Of a stretch of 64,000 nt of DNA, positions 36,320 through 44,744 are shown in pieces. Source of the stretch: Occultella gossypii (GTDB lineage Bacteria > Actinomycetota > Actinomycetes > Actinomycetales > Beutenbergiaceae). The stretch lies in NCBI RefSeq assembly GCF_019947135.1, contig NZ_JAGSHT010000003.1:62001-126000 (forward strand), given 5' to 3'. Numbering within the stretch: the stretch's first letter is position 1; each line of letters starts with the position of its first letter. Under the pieces are notes generated by a model. It saw only the letters and a list, made by a program, of their open reading frames with translations, was not told the origin of the DNA and did no database searches. A program made the position numbers and the translations under genes.

Positions 36320-37242
36320 TCCTGAGCACCGGCCTTGCTGACGTTGACGTCGTCATCCATGTCCGGATGAGGATCGGCGGCGCGCCCCCGCCCGGCGCCC
36401 AGCAGGGGGCGGACGGCCGCTATCACAGCGTAGACGCAGATCGCCAGGACAACGATCGTGGCGCCCGGCGCGAGGCGGTGGAAGAAGGTGATGACGAGGC
36501 CGATGACGCAGACGGCGGCGCCGCCTCCCATCGCCGTGAACATGGTGCGCCGGAACGAGGACGTGACCAGTTGCGCGATGGCGACCGGCACGATCATCAG
36601 CGCGCTCACCAGCAGCAGCCCGACCACGCGCATCGAGACCGTCACGGTCAGCGCGGCGACCACCGCGATCAGGATGTTCAGCACCTGCACCGGCAGACCG
36701 GTGGAGCGGGCGAACTCCTCGTCCTGGGAGACCGCGAACAGGGCGGTCCGGAGCCCGATACCGACGGCCATGATGACGGCGGCCATGATGACCGTCATGA
36801 CCAGGTCGCCGGTGGTGATGGTGGCGAGGGACCCGAACAGGTAGGCGGTCAGGTTCGCGTTCGTGCCCCCGGCGAGGCTGATGATCACGACACCGCCGGC
36901 GATGCCGCCGTAGAAGAGCAGCGCGAGCGCCACGTCACCGCTGGTGCGTCCGCGCGAGCGGACCACCTCGATGAGGATGGCGCCGATCACGGCGGCGATG
37001 ACGGCACCCAGGACCGCGTAGGCGTCGTTCGGTTCGGCGCCGGTCCACGAGCCGACGAGCCAACCCATGGCGACGCCCGTGAGCGCGACGTGACCCACGC
37101 CGTCGCCCAGCAGGGAGAGCCGCCGCTGCACCAGGTACGTACCGATCACGGGTGCGGCGAGACCGACCACCAGGGCGGCGATCAGGGACCGCTGCAGCAT
37201 CGGGCTGGAGACGACGGAGATCAGGCTGTCGAGGAGGCTCAT
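36316..37242 (-). CDS. znuB: Zinc ABC transporter permease ZnuB
   Basis: A 308-residue permease of the ABC-3 metal family with about eight membrane helices. Family landmarks are MQRSLIAALVVGLAAPVIGT at the N-terminus, LSLLGDGVGHVALTGVAMGW and the cytoplasmic loop RTSGDVALALLFYGGIAGGV. It forms the inner-membrane channel for zinc and pairs with ZnuC. It overlaps both neighbours by four bases. Confidence 0.93.
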   Translation of the reverse strand: MSLLDSLISVVSSPMLQRSLIAALVVGLAAPVIGTYLVQRRLSLLGDGVGHVALTGVAMGWLVGSWTGAEPNDAYAVLGAVIAAVIGAILIEVVRSRGRTSGDVALALLFYGGIAGGVVIISLAGGTNANLTAYLFGSLATITTGDLVMTVIMAAVIMAVGIGLRTALFAVSQDEEFARSTGLPVQVLNILIAVVAALTVTVSMRVVGLLLVSALMIVPVAIAQLVTSSFRRTMFTAMGGGAAVCVIGLVITFFHRLAPGATIVVLAICVYAVIAAVRPLLGAGRGRAADPHPDMDDDVNVSKAGAQE

Positions 37243-38024
37243 GGTAGGGACCTCGGGGTGACGGCCTCGCGCACGTCGGTCGGCTCGTGGCGGCCGTGGT
37301 CGAGGTGGACGTGCTCATGATCCGCGGCGCCGTGGCCGGGTGCGGGGGCCGGGGCGCCACCGTCGTGGGCGACGACGCCGTGGCGGAGCACTACGCACCG
37401 CTGGATCAGCGGGCGGATCGGGCCGAGCTCGTGGAGCACGATGCCTACGGTGGTGCCCTCGGACTGGAGCGTGGTCAGCAGCCTGGCGAACGTGGCCTGG
37501 GTGGGGCGGTCCACGCCCGCCATGGGCTCGTCGAGCAGGAGCAGCTCCGGCGCTCGCACGAGCGCGCGGGCGATCGCGACCCGTTGCTGCTGCCCGCCGG
37601 AGAGCTGGTGCAACGGGCTGTGCGCGCGGTCGGCCAGGTCCACCGACGCCAGGGCGTCGAGGGCCCGGGTGCGCCCGCCGCGGGGGACGTGCCAGCGGCG
37701 GTCGTGGAGCAGCCCGGTCAGGACCACCTCGAGGGCGGTGGCGGGGATGCCGGAACCGACCGAGGCGCGTTGCGGCACGTAGCCGATCCGCGGCCAGGGG
37801 ACCTGCCGCCGCTGGTTGCGCACGGAGATCCCGAACAGGCTGGCGTCGCCGCCCGAGATCGGGACCAGGCCGAGCAGCGCGCGCATCAGCGTGGACTTAC
37901 CGGACCCGTTCGCGCCGAGGAGGGCGACGACCTCACCCTCGCCGACGGTCAGGTCGATGCCGCGCAGGATGGTCGCCGAGCCCAGGTCGACCCGCAGATC
38001 GGTCACACTGATGAGGTCGCTCAT
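37239..38024 (-). CDS. znuC: Zinc ABC transporter ATPase ZnuC
   Basis: A 261-residue ABC ATPase with Walker A GANGSGKST (about 38-46), Q-loop in GYVPQR, signature LSGGQQQRVAIARAL and Walker B LLLLDEPMAGVD. A His-rich C-terminal tail (about 225-255) may bind zinc. It energises ZnuB and lies between znuA and znuB with four-base overlaps on each side. Confidence 0.94.
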   Translation of the reverse strand: MSDLISVTDLRVDLGSATILRGIDLTVGEGEVVALLGANGSGKSTLMRALLGLVPISGGDASLFGISVRNQRRQVPWPRIGYVPQRASVGSGIPATALEVVLTGLLHDRRWHVPRGGRTRALDALASVDLADRAHSPLHQLSGGQQQRVAIARALVRAPELLLLDEPMAGVDRPTQATFARLLTTLQSEGTTVGIVLHELGPIRPLIQRCVVLRHGVVAHDGGAPAPAPGHGAADHEHVHLDHGRHEPTDVREAVTPRSLP

Positions 38025-39091
38025 GCGCAGCCGAGCGCCTCCGTGAGTTCGTCAAGGTTGATCCGCATCACCGAAAGATAGTCCTGTTCCGGATCGGTCA
38101 GGCCCTCGATCGGGTCCAGGACGCCGACGTCGATGCCGAGGTCCTCGGCCAGGACCTCCGCGACCTTCGGGCTGACCAGGGTCTCGGTGAAGATGGTGGT
38201 GACGCCCGCGTCCTCGACGATGTGACCGATCTCGGTCAGCCTGGCGGGGGCGGGCTCGCTCTCCGGGTCCAGGCCGGAGATGCCCACCTGGGTCAGGCCG
38301 TACTGGTCGGTGAGGTAGCCGAACGCGGCGTGGGAAACCACGATGACGTCGCGCTCGCAGGTGCCCAGCGCAGCCCTGTACTCCTCGTCCAGACCGGTCA
38401 GCTCGGCGGTCAGGGCCTGCGCGTTCGCGGTGTAGGCGTCGGCGTTGTCCGGGTCGGCCTCGCTGAACGTGTCCGCGACGGCGGCGGCGACGGCCGCGAC
38501 GCGGGTCGGGTCGAGCCAGAAGTGCGGGTCCTCGCCCTCGAGGCCGTGGTCGTGGCCGTCGTCCTCGGTGTGGCCGTCCTCGGCTTCGTCGTGTTCGGCT
38601 TCGTCGTCCTCGGTGTGGCCGTCCTCGGCTTCGTCGTGTTCGGCTTCCTCGTGCTCGTCGTGCTCGTCGTGCTCGTCGTGCTCGTCGCCGGTGGCCGCCT
38701 CGGACTCGTCGCCGCCGTGGATCACGAGGTCGGCCGAGTCGGCCGTGTCCAGGATCAAGGGCCCGGACGTGTCGGCCAGCGCATCGTCGATGGCGGGCTG
38801 GAACCCGGACAGGAACACCACGACGTCCGCGTCCTCGAGAGCCAGCACGTCGACGGGGGAGAGCTCCAGGTCATGCGGCTCGGCGCCCGCCGGCGTCAGG
38901 TTGGACACCTCGACCAGGTCGCCACCGACCTGCTCCGCCACGAACTGCAGCGGGTAGAACGTGGTCAGCGCCGTCAGCTCACCGCCCGCCGAGCCCTCGT
39001 CCGCGTCCGACGAACCGGCACACCCGGCCAGTGCGAGGGCGGTCACGGCGGTCAGAGCGGTCAGGACGTACCCGCGGCGAAGTCTGTGCAT
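38021..39091 (-). CDS. znuA: Zinc-binding lipoprotein ZnuA
   Basis: The substrate-binding protein of the zinc uptake system, about 356 residues. The ATG at 39091 gives MHRLRRGYVLTALTAVTALA then LAGC, a lipoprotein signal with the acylated Cys. The family's metal-binding histidines are in EPHDLELSP, the His/Asp/Glu-rich loop (about 135-190, with DEHDEHDEH and AEHDEAEDGHTEDD repeats), and VSHAAFGYLT. A C-terminal E-TLVSPKVAEVLAEDLGI stretch is standard. The loop is built from repeated DNA. An upstream in-frame GTG (39106) would place the Zur-box-like site inside the gene, so the ATG is preferred. Confidence 0.93.
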   Translation of the reverse strand: MHRLRRGYVLTALTAVTALALAGCAGSSDADEGSAGGELTALTTFYPLQFVAEQVGGDLVEVSNLTPAGAEPHDLELSPVDVLALEDADVVVFLSGFQPAIDDALADTSGPLILDTADSADLVIHGGDESEAATGDEHDEHDEHDEHEEAEHDEAEDGHTEDDEAEHDEAEDGHTEDDGHDHGLEGEDPHFWLDPTRVAAVAAAVADTFSEADPDNADAYTANAQALTAELTGLDEEYRAALGTCERDVIVVSHAAFGYLTDQYGLTQVGISGLDPESEPAPARLTEIGHIVEDAGVTTIFTETLVSPKVAEVLAEDLGIDVGVLDPIEGLTDPEQDYLSVMRINLDELTEALGCA

Positions 39092-39105
39092 GGGAACCAT
39101 TCTCA
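39091..39105 (-). promoter_or_regulatory. Zur-box-like operator overlapping the znuA start
   Basis: The plus strand reads TGGGAACCATTCTCA, the minus strand TGAGAATGGTTCCCA, an inverted repeat with one mismatch. It matches the actinobacterial Zur box pattern TGA-n-AA(T)...TT-n-TCA. It touches the znuA ATG, as expected for steric repression of a leaderless or short-leader transcript. Confidence 0.6.
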
Positions 39106-39212
39106 CTTGCAGGCCCGGATGCTGTCAAAGTGTCCGGTGCCCGCCACGAGTGGCCTTGGTCACGCCGGCCCGTGCCGCCCACGTCCTGGCGCCGGTTCGT
39201 GACCGGCCCGGA

Positions 39213-39278
39213 GGTGAGCCAGGGGGTTCCCGGTGAGCCAGAGGGTTCCGGTGCTCTGGGTCACCCGGAACCCTCTGG
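39213..39278 (+). repeat. Short intergenic repeat with perfect inverted arm
   Basis: Two 19-base units, GGTGAGCCAGGGGGTTCCC (39213) and GGTGAGCCAGAGGGTTCCG (39232), are followed by a 13-base loop and an exact reverse complement of CCAGAGGGTTCCGG (39265-39278), giving a 14-bp perfect hairpin. The rest of the 326-base gap between znuA and the AbiEi-like gene (39106-39417) holds no recognisable gene. Confidence 0.75.
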
Positions 39279-39417
39279 TTCAAGCCGGATATGGCGGCGG
39301 CAGGGACGGGTACCGAGGGTTCGGATCTGCTCATGGACAGATTCGCGTTATGCCAGGTTGTCCCCAGATCGGTCGGCGCAACTCGTTGCCGGGACCAATA
39401 CCGTCGATGGTGGGGAG

Positions 39418-40485
39418 ATGTCCACGCTGCCCGGCCCGCCTACTCCACCGGAAGTCATCCTGGCGCACGAGCGTGGTGCCGAGAATCTGGCGACGTTCCG
39501 CCGCGGCGGTGCTCACACGCGGGTACGGCGCGGAGCGCTCGTCCGGACGAGTGAGTCGGGGGCCCCATGGGAACGGGCTGATCACCTCACCCTCGCGCGC
39601 TGTGCGGCCGTGGCTGCGCAGCTGTCGTGTCGGTTCGCCTTCAGCCATGAGACCGCCGTCCTCCTCCACGGCGGCTGGATCGACCACCCTGACGATCTCG
39701 TACACATGAGCCAGTGGTCATCGCCCAACATCGTGAAGGGTTCCGACCTGCGCCGGCACCACGCGCCCTGGCTCAGGGGCGGTGACGTGATCGAGATCCA
39801 TGGACTTCCGGTGACCAGTCTCGAACGGACGATGATCGATTGCGCGATGGCACTTCAGCCCGACCGTGCGCTCGCCGCCGTGGACAGCCTGCTCCGAATC
39901 CTGTTGAACCCGCGGCGGGACCACCCCGAACGTCATGCGATTCGGCTCGCGGCAGTCCGGGCCGGCCTCATCGAGCAACTGGAGGAGTCGCCGGGGCGTC
40001 GTGGGCTCGTGAGCGCACGCGCGATACTCGCTCACGCCGACCCCCTGAGCGAGTCCCCTGGTGAATCGAAGCTGCGATATATCGCTCTTGCCCACGGGCT
40101 TCCCGTGCCGACCACTCAGATGCGCGTGCCCACGGACGCAGGTGTGAAATACCTCGACCTCGGCTGGCTGATGCGGGTACAGGACGGCCCCGACGGGCGC
40201 AGGCTCGGGTACCGTGTCGGCGCCGAGTATGACGGCAGGGCCAAGTATCGCCCCGATCAGGGCTCGGAGCGCGGGCGCGAAGGGTACAGGGACGACGCCC
40301 TGTATGCCGAGAAGGTCAGAGCAGATGCCCTCGGTCGGGCGGGCGTCCACCCGGAGAGATTCGTGCACCATCACCTCATGGATCCAGCCGCGGCGGTGGC
40401 ACGGATGCGGGCAGCGTTCCCGGCACCGGTTCGCCCTGACCTGCACCCGCGCCCCGCACTCATGCCGTCGCCCGGTCGACGGTGA
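39418..40485 (+). CDS. AbiEi-like / DUF559-like protein
   Basis: A 355-residue protein. The N-terminal half (helix-turn-helix-like segment AHERGAENLATFRRGG, then CRFAFSHETAVLLHGGW and GLPVTSLERTMIDCAMALQP) resembles AbiEi-type proteins of type IV toxin-antitoxin systems. The C-terminal half contains SPGESKLRYIALAHGLP, YLDLGWLM and VGAEYDGRAKYR, a pattern of acidic residues reminiscent of DUF559/Vsr-like nuclease folds. Such proteins are common and often solitary in Micrococcales. No AbiEii toxin gene is adjacent. ATG 39418 follows GGGGAG. Short repeats lie on each side in opposite orientation. Confidence 0.65.
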   Translation: MSTLPGPPTPPEVILAHERGAENLATFRRGGAHTRVRRGALVRTSESGAPWERADHLTLARCAAVAAQLSCRFAFSHETAVLLHGGWIDHPDDLVHMSQWSSPNIVKGSDLRRHHAPWLRGGDVIEIHGLPVTSLERTMIDCAMALQPDRALAAVDSLLRILLNPRRDHPERHAIRLAAVRAGLIEQLEESPGRRGLVSARAILAHADPLSESPGESKLRYIALAHGLPVPTTQMRVPTDAGVKYLDLGWLMRVQDGPDGRRLGYRVGAEYDGRAKYRPDQGSERGREGYRDDALYAEKVRADALGRAGVHPERFVHHHLMDPAAAVARMRAAFPAPVRPDLHPRPALMPSPGRR

Positions 40486-40519
40486 CATCCCGAGCACCGT
40501 GGCACAGAGCCTTCCGGGT

Positions 40520-40569
40520 GGGATAGAGGGATACACCCCTCTTCCTCACCCGCATCCCTCTTGCTCACC
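40520..40569 (-). repeat. Short intergenic repeat, inverted relative to the copy at 39213
   Basis: The minus strand reads GGTGAGCAAGAGGGATGC then GGGTGAGGAAGAGGGGTGTA and TCCCTC. It has the same unit pattern, GGTGAG(C/G)(C/A)AGAGGG, as the copies at 39213-39251, but on the opposite strand, on the other side of the AbiEi-like gene. The remaining gap to glyS contains a possible -10 TAGCCT at 40653-40658. Confidence 0.65.
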
Positions 40570-40746
40570 GGGGTTCGGTGGGTGCGCCCCTGCCGGGTGT
40601 CACCCGCGCCGCCCCGACCTGCCCGCAGACCAGACACTCGCTCACCGACAGGTAGCCTGTCCGGTGGGTCTCGCCCGGGCCAGCCAGGCTCGGGCCCGCA
40701 CGTCCGGAACCAGCCAGGACCGGACACACATCCAGGAGTGAGTCAG

Positions 40747-42135
40747 TTGGCCAAGGAGCCGTCCCGTCTCGATGCCGTCGTCAATCTCGCGAAGCGCCGC
40801 GGGTTCGTGTTCCCGTCCGGTGAGATCTACGGCGGTACCAAGTCCGCGTGGGACTACGGGCCGCTCGGCGTCGAGCTGAAGGAGAACATCAAGCGGCAGT
40901 GGTGGCAGAACATGGTCCGCGGCCGCGATGACGTCGTGGGCCTCGACTCCATGGTGATCCTGCCCAAGCAGGTCTGGGTCGCCTCCGGCCACGTCGGCGT
41001 GTTTACCGACCCGCTCACCGAGTGCATGTCCTGTCACCGCCGGTTCCGCGCGGACCACCTCGAGGAGGAGTTCGAGGAGAAGAAGGGCCGCGCGCCGGAG
41101 AACGGCCTCGCGGACATCGCCTGCCCGAACTGCGGTACCCGCGGGCAGTGGACCGAGCCGCGCGACTTCAACATGATGCTCAAGACCTACCTCGGCCCCG
41201 TCGAGGAGGAGTCCGGGCTGCACTACCTGCGCCCCGAGACGGCTCAGGGCATCTTCGTGAACTTCGCGACCGTGATGGGCGCCGCCAGGAAGAAGCCGCC
41301 GTTCGGCATCGGCCAGATCGGCAAGTCCTTCCGCAATGAGATCACCCCCGGGAACTTCATCTTCCGCACCCGCGAGTTCGAGCAGATGGAGATGGAGTTC
41401 TTCGTCGCCCCCGGCACGGACGAGGAGTGGCACCAGTACTGGATCGACGCCCGCACCGACTGGTACACCGACCTGGGCATCGCCCGGGACAACCTGCGCC
41501 ACTTCGAGCACCCGAAGGAGAAGCTCTCCCACTACTCCAAGCGGACCGTGGACATCGAGTACCGGTTCGGCTTCCAGGGCAGCGAATGGGGTGAGCTCGA
41601 GGGGATCGCGAACCGCACGGACTTCGACCTGACCACGCACACCGAGCATTCGGGCCAGGACCTGTCCTACTTCGACCAGACCACCGGCGAGCGCTGGGTG
41701 CCGTACGTGATCGAGCCCGCGGCCGGCCTGACCCGCTCGCTGATGGCGTTCCTGGTCGAGTCCTACTACGAGGACGAGGCCCCGAACGCGAAGGGTGGCG
41801 TGGACAAGCGCACGGTCCTGCGCCTGGACCCGCGCCTGGCGCCGGTCAAGGCTGCGGTGCTGCCGCTGTCCCGCAACGAGCAGCTCTCCCCGGTCGCCAA
41901 GGACCTTGCCGCGGAGCTGCGCAAGAACTGGAACGTCGACTTCGACGACGCCGGTGCCATCGGTCGCCGCTACCGCCGCCAGGACGAGGTCGGTACCCCG
42001 TTCTGCATCACGGTGGACTTCGACACCGCGGACGACCAGGCCGTGACCATCCGCGAGCGTGACTCCATGACGCAGGAGCGGGTCGCGCTCGACCAGGTCT
42101 CCGGCTACCTCGCCGCGCGCCTAGTCGGCGCCTGA
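40747..42135 (+). CDS. glyS: Glycyl-tRNA synthetase
   Basis: A class II (alpha2-type) synthetase that charges tRNA-Gly. With the TTG start it has 462 residues, beginning [20 protein letters not shown]. Motifs are [20 protein letters not shown], motif 2 with [20 protein letters not shown], motif 3 near [10 protein letters not shown], and the C-terminal anticodon-binding domain. A zinc-site-like [12 protein letters not shown] and ACPNCGTRG pair lies in the insert. TTG is chosen because AGGAG is eight bases upstream; a GTG nine bases earlier would overlap the SD. Confidence 0.96.
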   Translation: MAKEPSRLDAVVNLAKRRGFVFPSGEIYGGTKSAWDYGPLGVELKENIKRQWWQNMVRGRDDVVGLDSMVILPKQVWVASGHVGVFTDPLTECMSCHRRFRADHLEEEFEEKKGRAPENGLADIACPNCGTRGQWTEPRDFNMMLKTYLGPVEEESGLHYLRPETAQGIFVNFATVMGAARKKPPFGIGQIGKSFRNEITPGNFIFRTREFEQMEMEFFVAPGTDEEWHQYWIDARTDWYTDLGIARDNLRHFEHPKEKLSHYSKRTVDIEYRFGFQGSEWGELEGIANRTDFDLTTHTEHSGQDLSYFDQTTGERWVPYVIEPAAGLTRSLMAFLVESYYEDEAPNAKGGVDKRTVLRLDPRLAPVKAAVLPLSRNEQLSPVAKDLAAELRKNWNVDFDDAGAIGRRYRRQDEVGTPFCITVDFDTADDQAVTIRERDSMTQERVALDQVSGYLAARLVGA

Positions 42136-42148
42136 TCGCCCGGGCCCG

Positions 42149-43546
42149 ATGAGCCACCAGCACACCGAACTCGATCCTGATCGCGACCTCGGCGTCGTCG
42201 GTGCTCGTCGGGCCCGCCGCATCCTCGCGGCGTGCGTCCTGCCGCTGCTGATCGCCACGATCGTCGGCCTGATCGCACTCTGGCCAGGCAGCGACACCCC
42301 GATCGGCTCCCTCGAGAACCCCGTCGAGGGCCCCAACTTCACCACTGCCACCGTGGTGGAGGTGACCGGGGTCGTCGGTGAGGAGGTCCGCGCCGAGCTG
42401 CACGACGGAACCGGCAGGATCGTCCCGGTCCAGGTGCCGCCGGAGATCGTCGAGTCCGGCATCGAGGTCGGCTCGCAGATGCGGATCTTCTTCACCGCCA
42501 GCGCGCTCGGCTCTGGGAGCCCGTACGTCTTCGTCGACTTCGTGCGCGACGTGCCACTGATCATCCTCGGCATCGTCTATGCGCTGGTGGTGCTCGCCGT
42601 CGCCCGGTTGCGCGGGTTCATGGCGATCGTCGGGCTGCTCGCGAGCCTGGGCGTGGTGGGCGTGTTCCTGATCCCGGCACTGATGGCCGGCGGCCCGCCG
42701 CTGCTGGTGACGCTCGTCGGCGCCAGCGCGATGATGTTCTTCGCCGTGTATCTCGCGCATGGGATCTCGATCCGGACCACGACCGCGCTGCTCGGCACCT
42801 TCATCGGCCTCGCCGCCACCGTTGCCCTGGCTGCCTGGGCCACCGGCGCAGCCAGCCTCACCGGCGCGAACTCCGACTCCTCGCTCGTGCTGAACTCGGT
42901 CCTGCCCGGCGTGAACCTGCGTGACATCCTGCTCTGCGGCATCGTGATCGCCGGCCTCGGTGCCCTCAACGACGTCACCATCACGCAGGCATCGGCCGTC
43001 TGGGAGCTGCGCGCCGCATCCCCGAACGCCCCGCTGCGCCAGGTGTTCGGCCGTGCCATGCGGATCGGTCGCGACCACATCGCCTCGACCGTCTACACGC
43101 TCGCGTTCGCCTACGTCGGCACGGCGCTGCCGGTCCTGATGATCGTCATGCTCTACGACCGATCGCTCGGCAGCACGCTGACCGCGGGGGAGATCGCCGA
43201 GGAGGTCGTCCGCACCCTGGTCTCATCGATCGGCCTGGTGCTCGCCATCCCCGCGACGACCGCGATCGCGACGCTGCTGGTCGCCTCGTCCAGGGCGCGC
43301 GACCGGTTCGCGGTGCTCGCAACGCCCGACGGCGGCGGTGCGGTTCCAGCGGAGCTCGCCGAAACCGGTGGTGCTGTTCGTGACAAGCCTGCCGACGGCG
43401 GTGGTGCCGTTCGTGACAAGCCTGCCGACGGCGGTGGTGGCGTTCGCGAGAGGCGTCGCGACGGCGGTGGTGCGCACCGTGCCGAGCCGACCGACGACGA
43501 TGGCGGCGCCGAAAACCAACCCGGACCGGACGCCGTCGACCGGTAG
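42149..43546 (+). CDS. YibE/F-family membrane protein
   Basis: A 465-residue integral membrane protein of the YibE/F family with about eight helices: one near 22-45, then a run from about 130 to 390. The N-terminal outer loop (about 50-125) is a small beta-rich domain (VEVTGVVGEEVRAELHDG). The core motif LRDILLCGIVIAGLGALNDV matches the family. The function is unknown. The C-terminal ~65 residues are a hydrophilic Gly/Arg/Asp tail of five 11-residue repeats that is not part of the usual family. Confidence 0.85.
   Translation: MSHQHTELDPDRDLGVVGARRARRILAACVLPLLIATIVGLIALWPGSDTPIGSLENPVEGPNFTTATVVEVTGVVGEEVRAELHDGTGRIVPVQVPPEIVESGIEVGSQMRIFFTASALGSGSPYVFVDFVRDVPLIILGIVYALVVLAVARLRGFMAIVGLLASLGVVGVFLIPALMAGGPPLLVTLVGASAMMFFAVYLAHGISIRTTTALLGTFIGLAATVALAAWATGAASLTGANSDSSLVLNSVLPGVNLRDILLCGIVIAGLGALNDVTITQASAVWELRAASPNAPLRQVFGRAMRIGRDHIASTVYTLAFAYVGTALPVLMIVMLYDRSLGSTLTAGEIAEEVVRTLVSSIGLVLAIPATTAIATLLVASSRARDRFAVLATPDGGGAVPAELAETGGAVRDKPADGGGAVRDKPADGGGGVRERRRDGGGAHRAEPTDDDGGAENQPGPDAVDR
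43334..43498 (+). repeat. 33-bp tandem repeat, five units
   Basis: Units begin at 43334, 43367, 43400, 43433 and 43466; the second and third are almost identical. They code for GGAVRDKPADG-like repeats in the YibE/F tail. Confidence 0.85.
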
Positions 43547-43636
43547 TTCGCGGACTGGCTCGCCGAGACAGGGGCGGGCAGACGGACGGCGGCGAGCCGG
43601 CGTGGGGCGGCGATCGGACGCCGGCCATCACACTCT

Positions 43637-43680
43637 CATCGTCAAACCGGTTGACCTCCCATCGTCAAACCGGTTAACCT
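43637..43680 (+). promoter_or_regulatory. Promoter with two tandem LacI-type operators
   Basis: Two copies of CATCGTCAAACCGGTT lie 23 bases apart (43637 and 43660), each with the AACCGGTT core typical of LacI-family operators. Between and within them a -35 TTGACC (43651-43656) and -10 TAACCT (43675-43680) are separated by 18 bases, so one operator covers each promoter element. This suggests autoregulation by the LacI-type gene at 43719 and control of the whole operon. Confidence 0.65.
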
Positions 43681-43718
43681 AGGGATCTCAGGTCGAGCTC
43701 ACAGTCGAGGGAAACTAG

Positions 43719-44744
43719 ATGGCGAAGCCGACGATCGGCGATGTGGCCCGTGTCGCGGGGGTCACACGTGCCACGGTCTCGCACGCCTACAGCGGCAAGC
43801 GCCCGATCTCGGCGCCGACGAAGGCCCGGGTCTACGAGGCGGCCGAGTCGCTCGGCTGGGTGCCCAGCCACAGTGCGCGTGCCCTCGCGACGCGACGTGC
43901 CAACGCCGTCGGAATGGTCATTGCGCGCGATCCGGGCGTGATCGCCTCGGACTCCTTCTTCCCGGCGTTCATCGCCGGCCTGGAGTCGGGCCTGGCCGAT
44001 GCCGAGGTGGCCCTGCTGCTGCAGGTGGCGGCCTCGCGCTCCGCGGAGGAGCGGGCTTACCGGTCGATGGCGCACGGCAAGGCGGACGGCGTGATCGTCA
44101 TCGACCTGCACCGCTCGGACTGGCGGGTGCCGTTCCTCGCCGAGCTCGGACTCACCGCGGTGCTCCTGGGCGCCTATGAGCAGGAGAGCCCGTTCTCGTG
44201 CGTGCGCAGCGACGACGCCGTGCAGATGCGGGAACTCATCACGCACCTGCGCGGTCTCGGGCACGAGCGGATCGCACACGTCTCCGGACCGCTCGGCTAC
44301 GTGCATTCGCACGCCCGCGCTCGCGCCTACGTCGAGGAGATCGGATCGGAGGAGCTGCTCCGCGAGGGTGACTTCGGGGCGGCCAGCGGGCGCGACCTCA
44401 CCGCGGAGCTGCTCGACGTGGCGGATCGGCCGACCGCGGTGCTGTACGCCAACGACACGATGGCGATCGCGGGCCTGTCCCTCGCGCGCAGCCGCGACTT
44501 CAAGGTGCCCGACGACCTGGCGCTCGCGGGCTTCGACGACGACCACCTGTCCGCGCACCTGTCCCCGGCCCTGACCTCCGTCGCGACCGACCCGTTCCGG
44601 CGGGGTCGGATCACGGCCGAGGTGCTCCTGGCCGACATCGGCGGGGCCACGCCCCGGTCCGTCGAACTCGACTGCAACGAACTGCGACTGCGCGCCAGCA
44701 CAGCCGCGCCAGCACCATCAATCGCTCAAGGAGGAGACCGATGA
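43719..44744 (+). CDS. LacI-family transcriptional regulator
   Basis: A 341-residue repressor with an N-terminal helix-turn-helix (TIGDVARVAGVTRATVSHAY, 5-24) and hinge, then a periplasmic-binding-like effector domain (about 62-335). First gene of a sugar operon: it overlaps the binding-protein gene by ATGA and is preceded by two operators. The likely effector is the imported oligosaccharide or a breakdown product. GAGGGA lies seven bases before the ATG. Confidence 0.92.
   Translation: MAKPTIGDVARVAGVTRATVSHAYSGKRPISAPTKARVYEAAESLGWVPSHSARALATRRANAVGMVIARDPGVIASDSFFPAFIAGLESGLADAEVALLLQVAASRSAEERAYRSMAHGKADGVIVIDLHRSDWRVPFLAELGLTAVLLGAYEQESPFSCVRSDDAVQMRELITHLRGLGHERIAHVSGPLGYVHSHARARAYVEEIGSEELLREGDFGAASGRDLTAELLDVADRPTAVLYANDTMAIAGLSLARSRDFKVPDDLALAGFDDDHLSAHLSPALTSVATDPFRRGRITAEVLLADIGGATPRSVELDCNELRLRASTAAPAPSIAQGGDR

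Noticed and set aside
39418-40485. Type IV toxin-antitoxin system
   Set aside because: Only an AbiEi-like part is present; no AbiEii nucleotidyltransferase toxin lies on either side.
40486-40746. T-box or other riboswitch upstream of glyS
   Set aside because: From the likely -10 (40653) the leader is only about 80 bases, too short for a T-box, and no T-box sequence (TGGNACCGCG-like) is visible.
43334-43498. Another repeat array considered as CRISPR or iteron
   Set aside because: 33-bp units without spacers inside the YibE/F reading frame.
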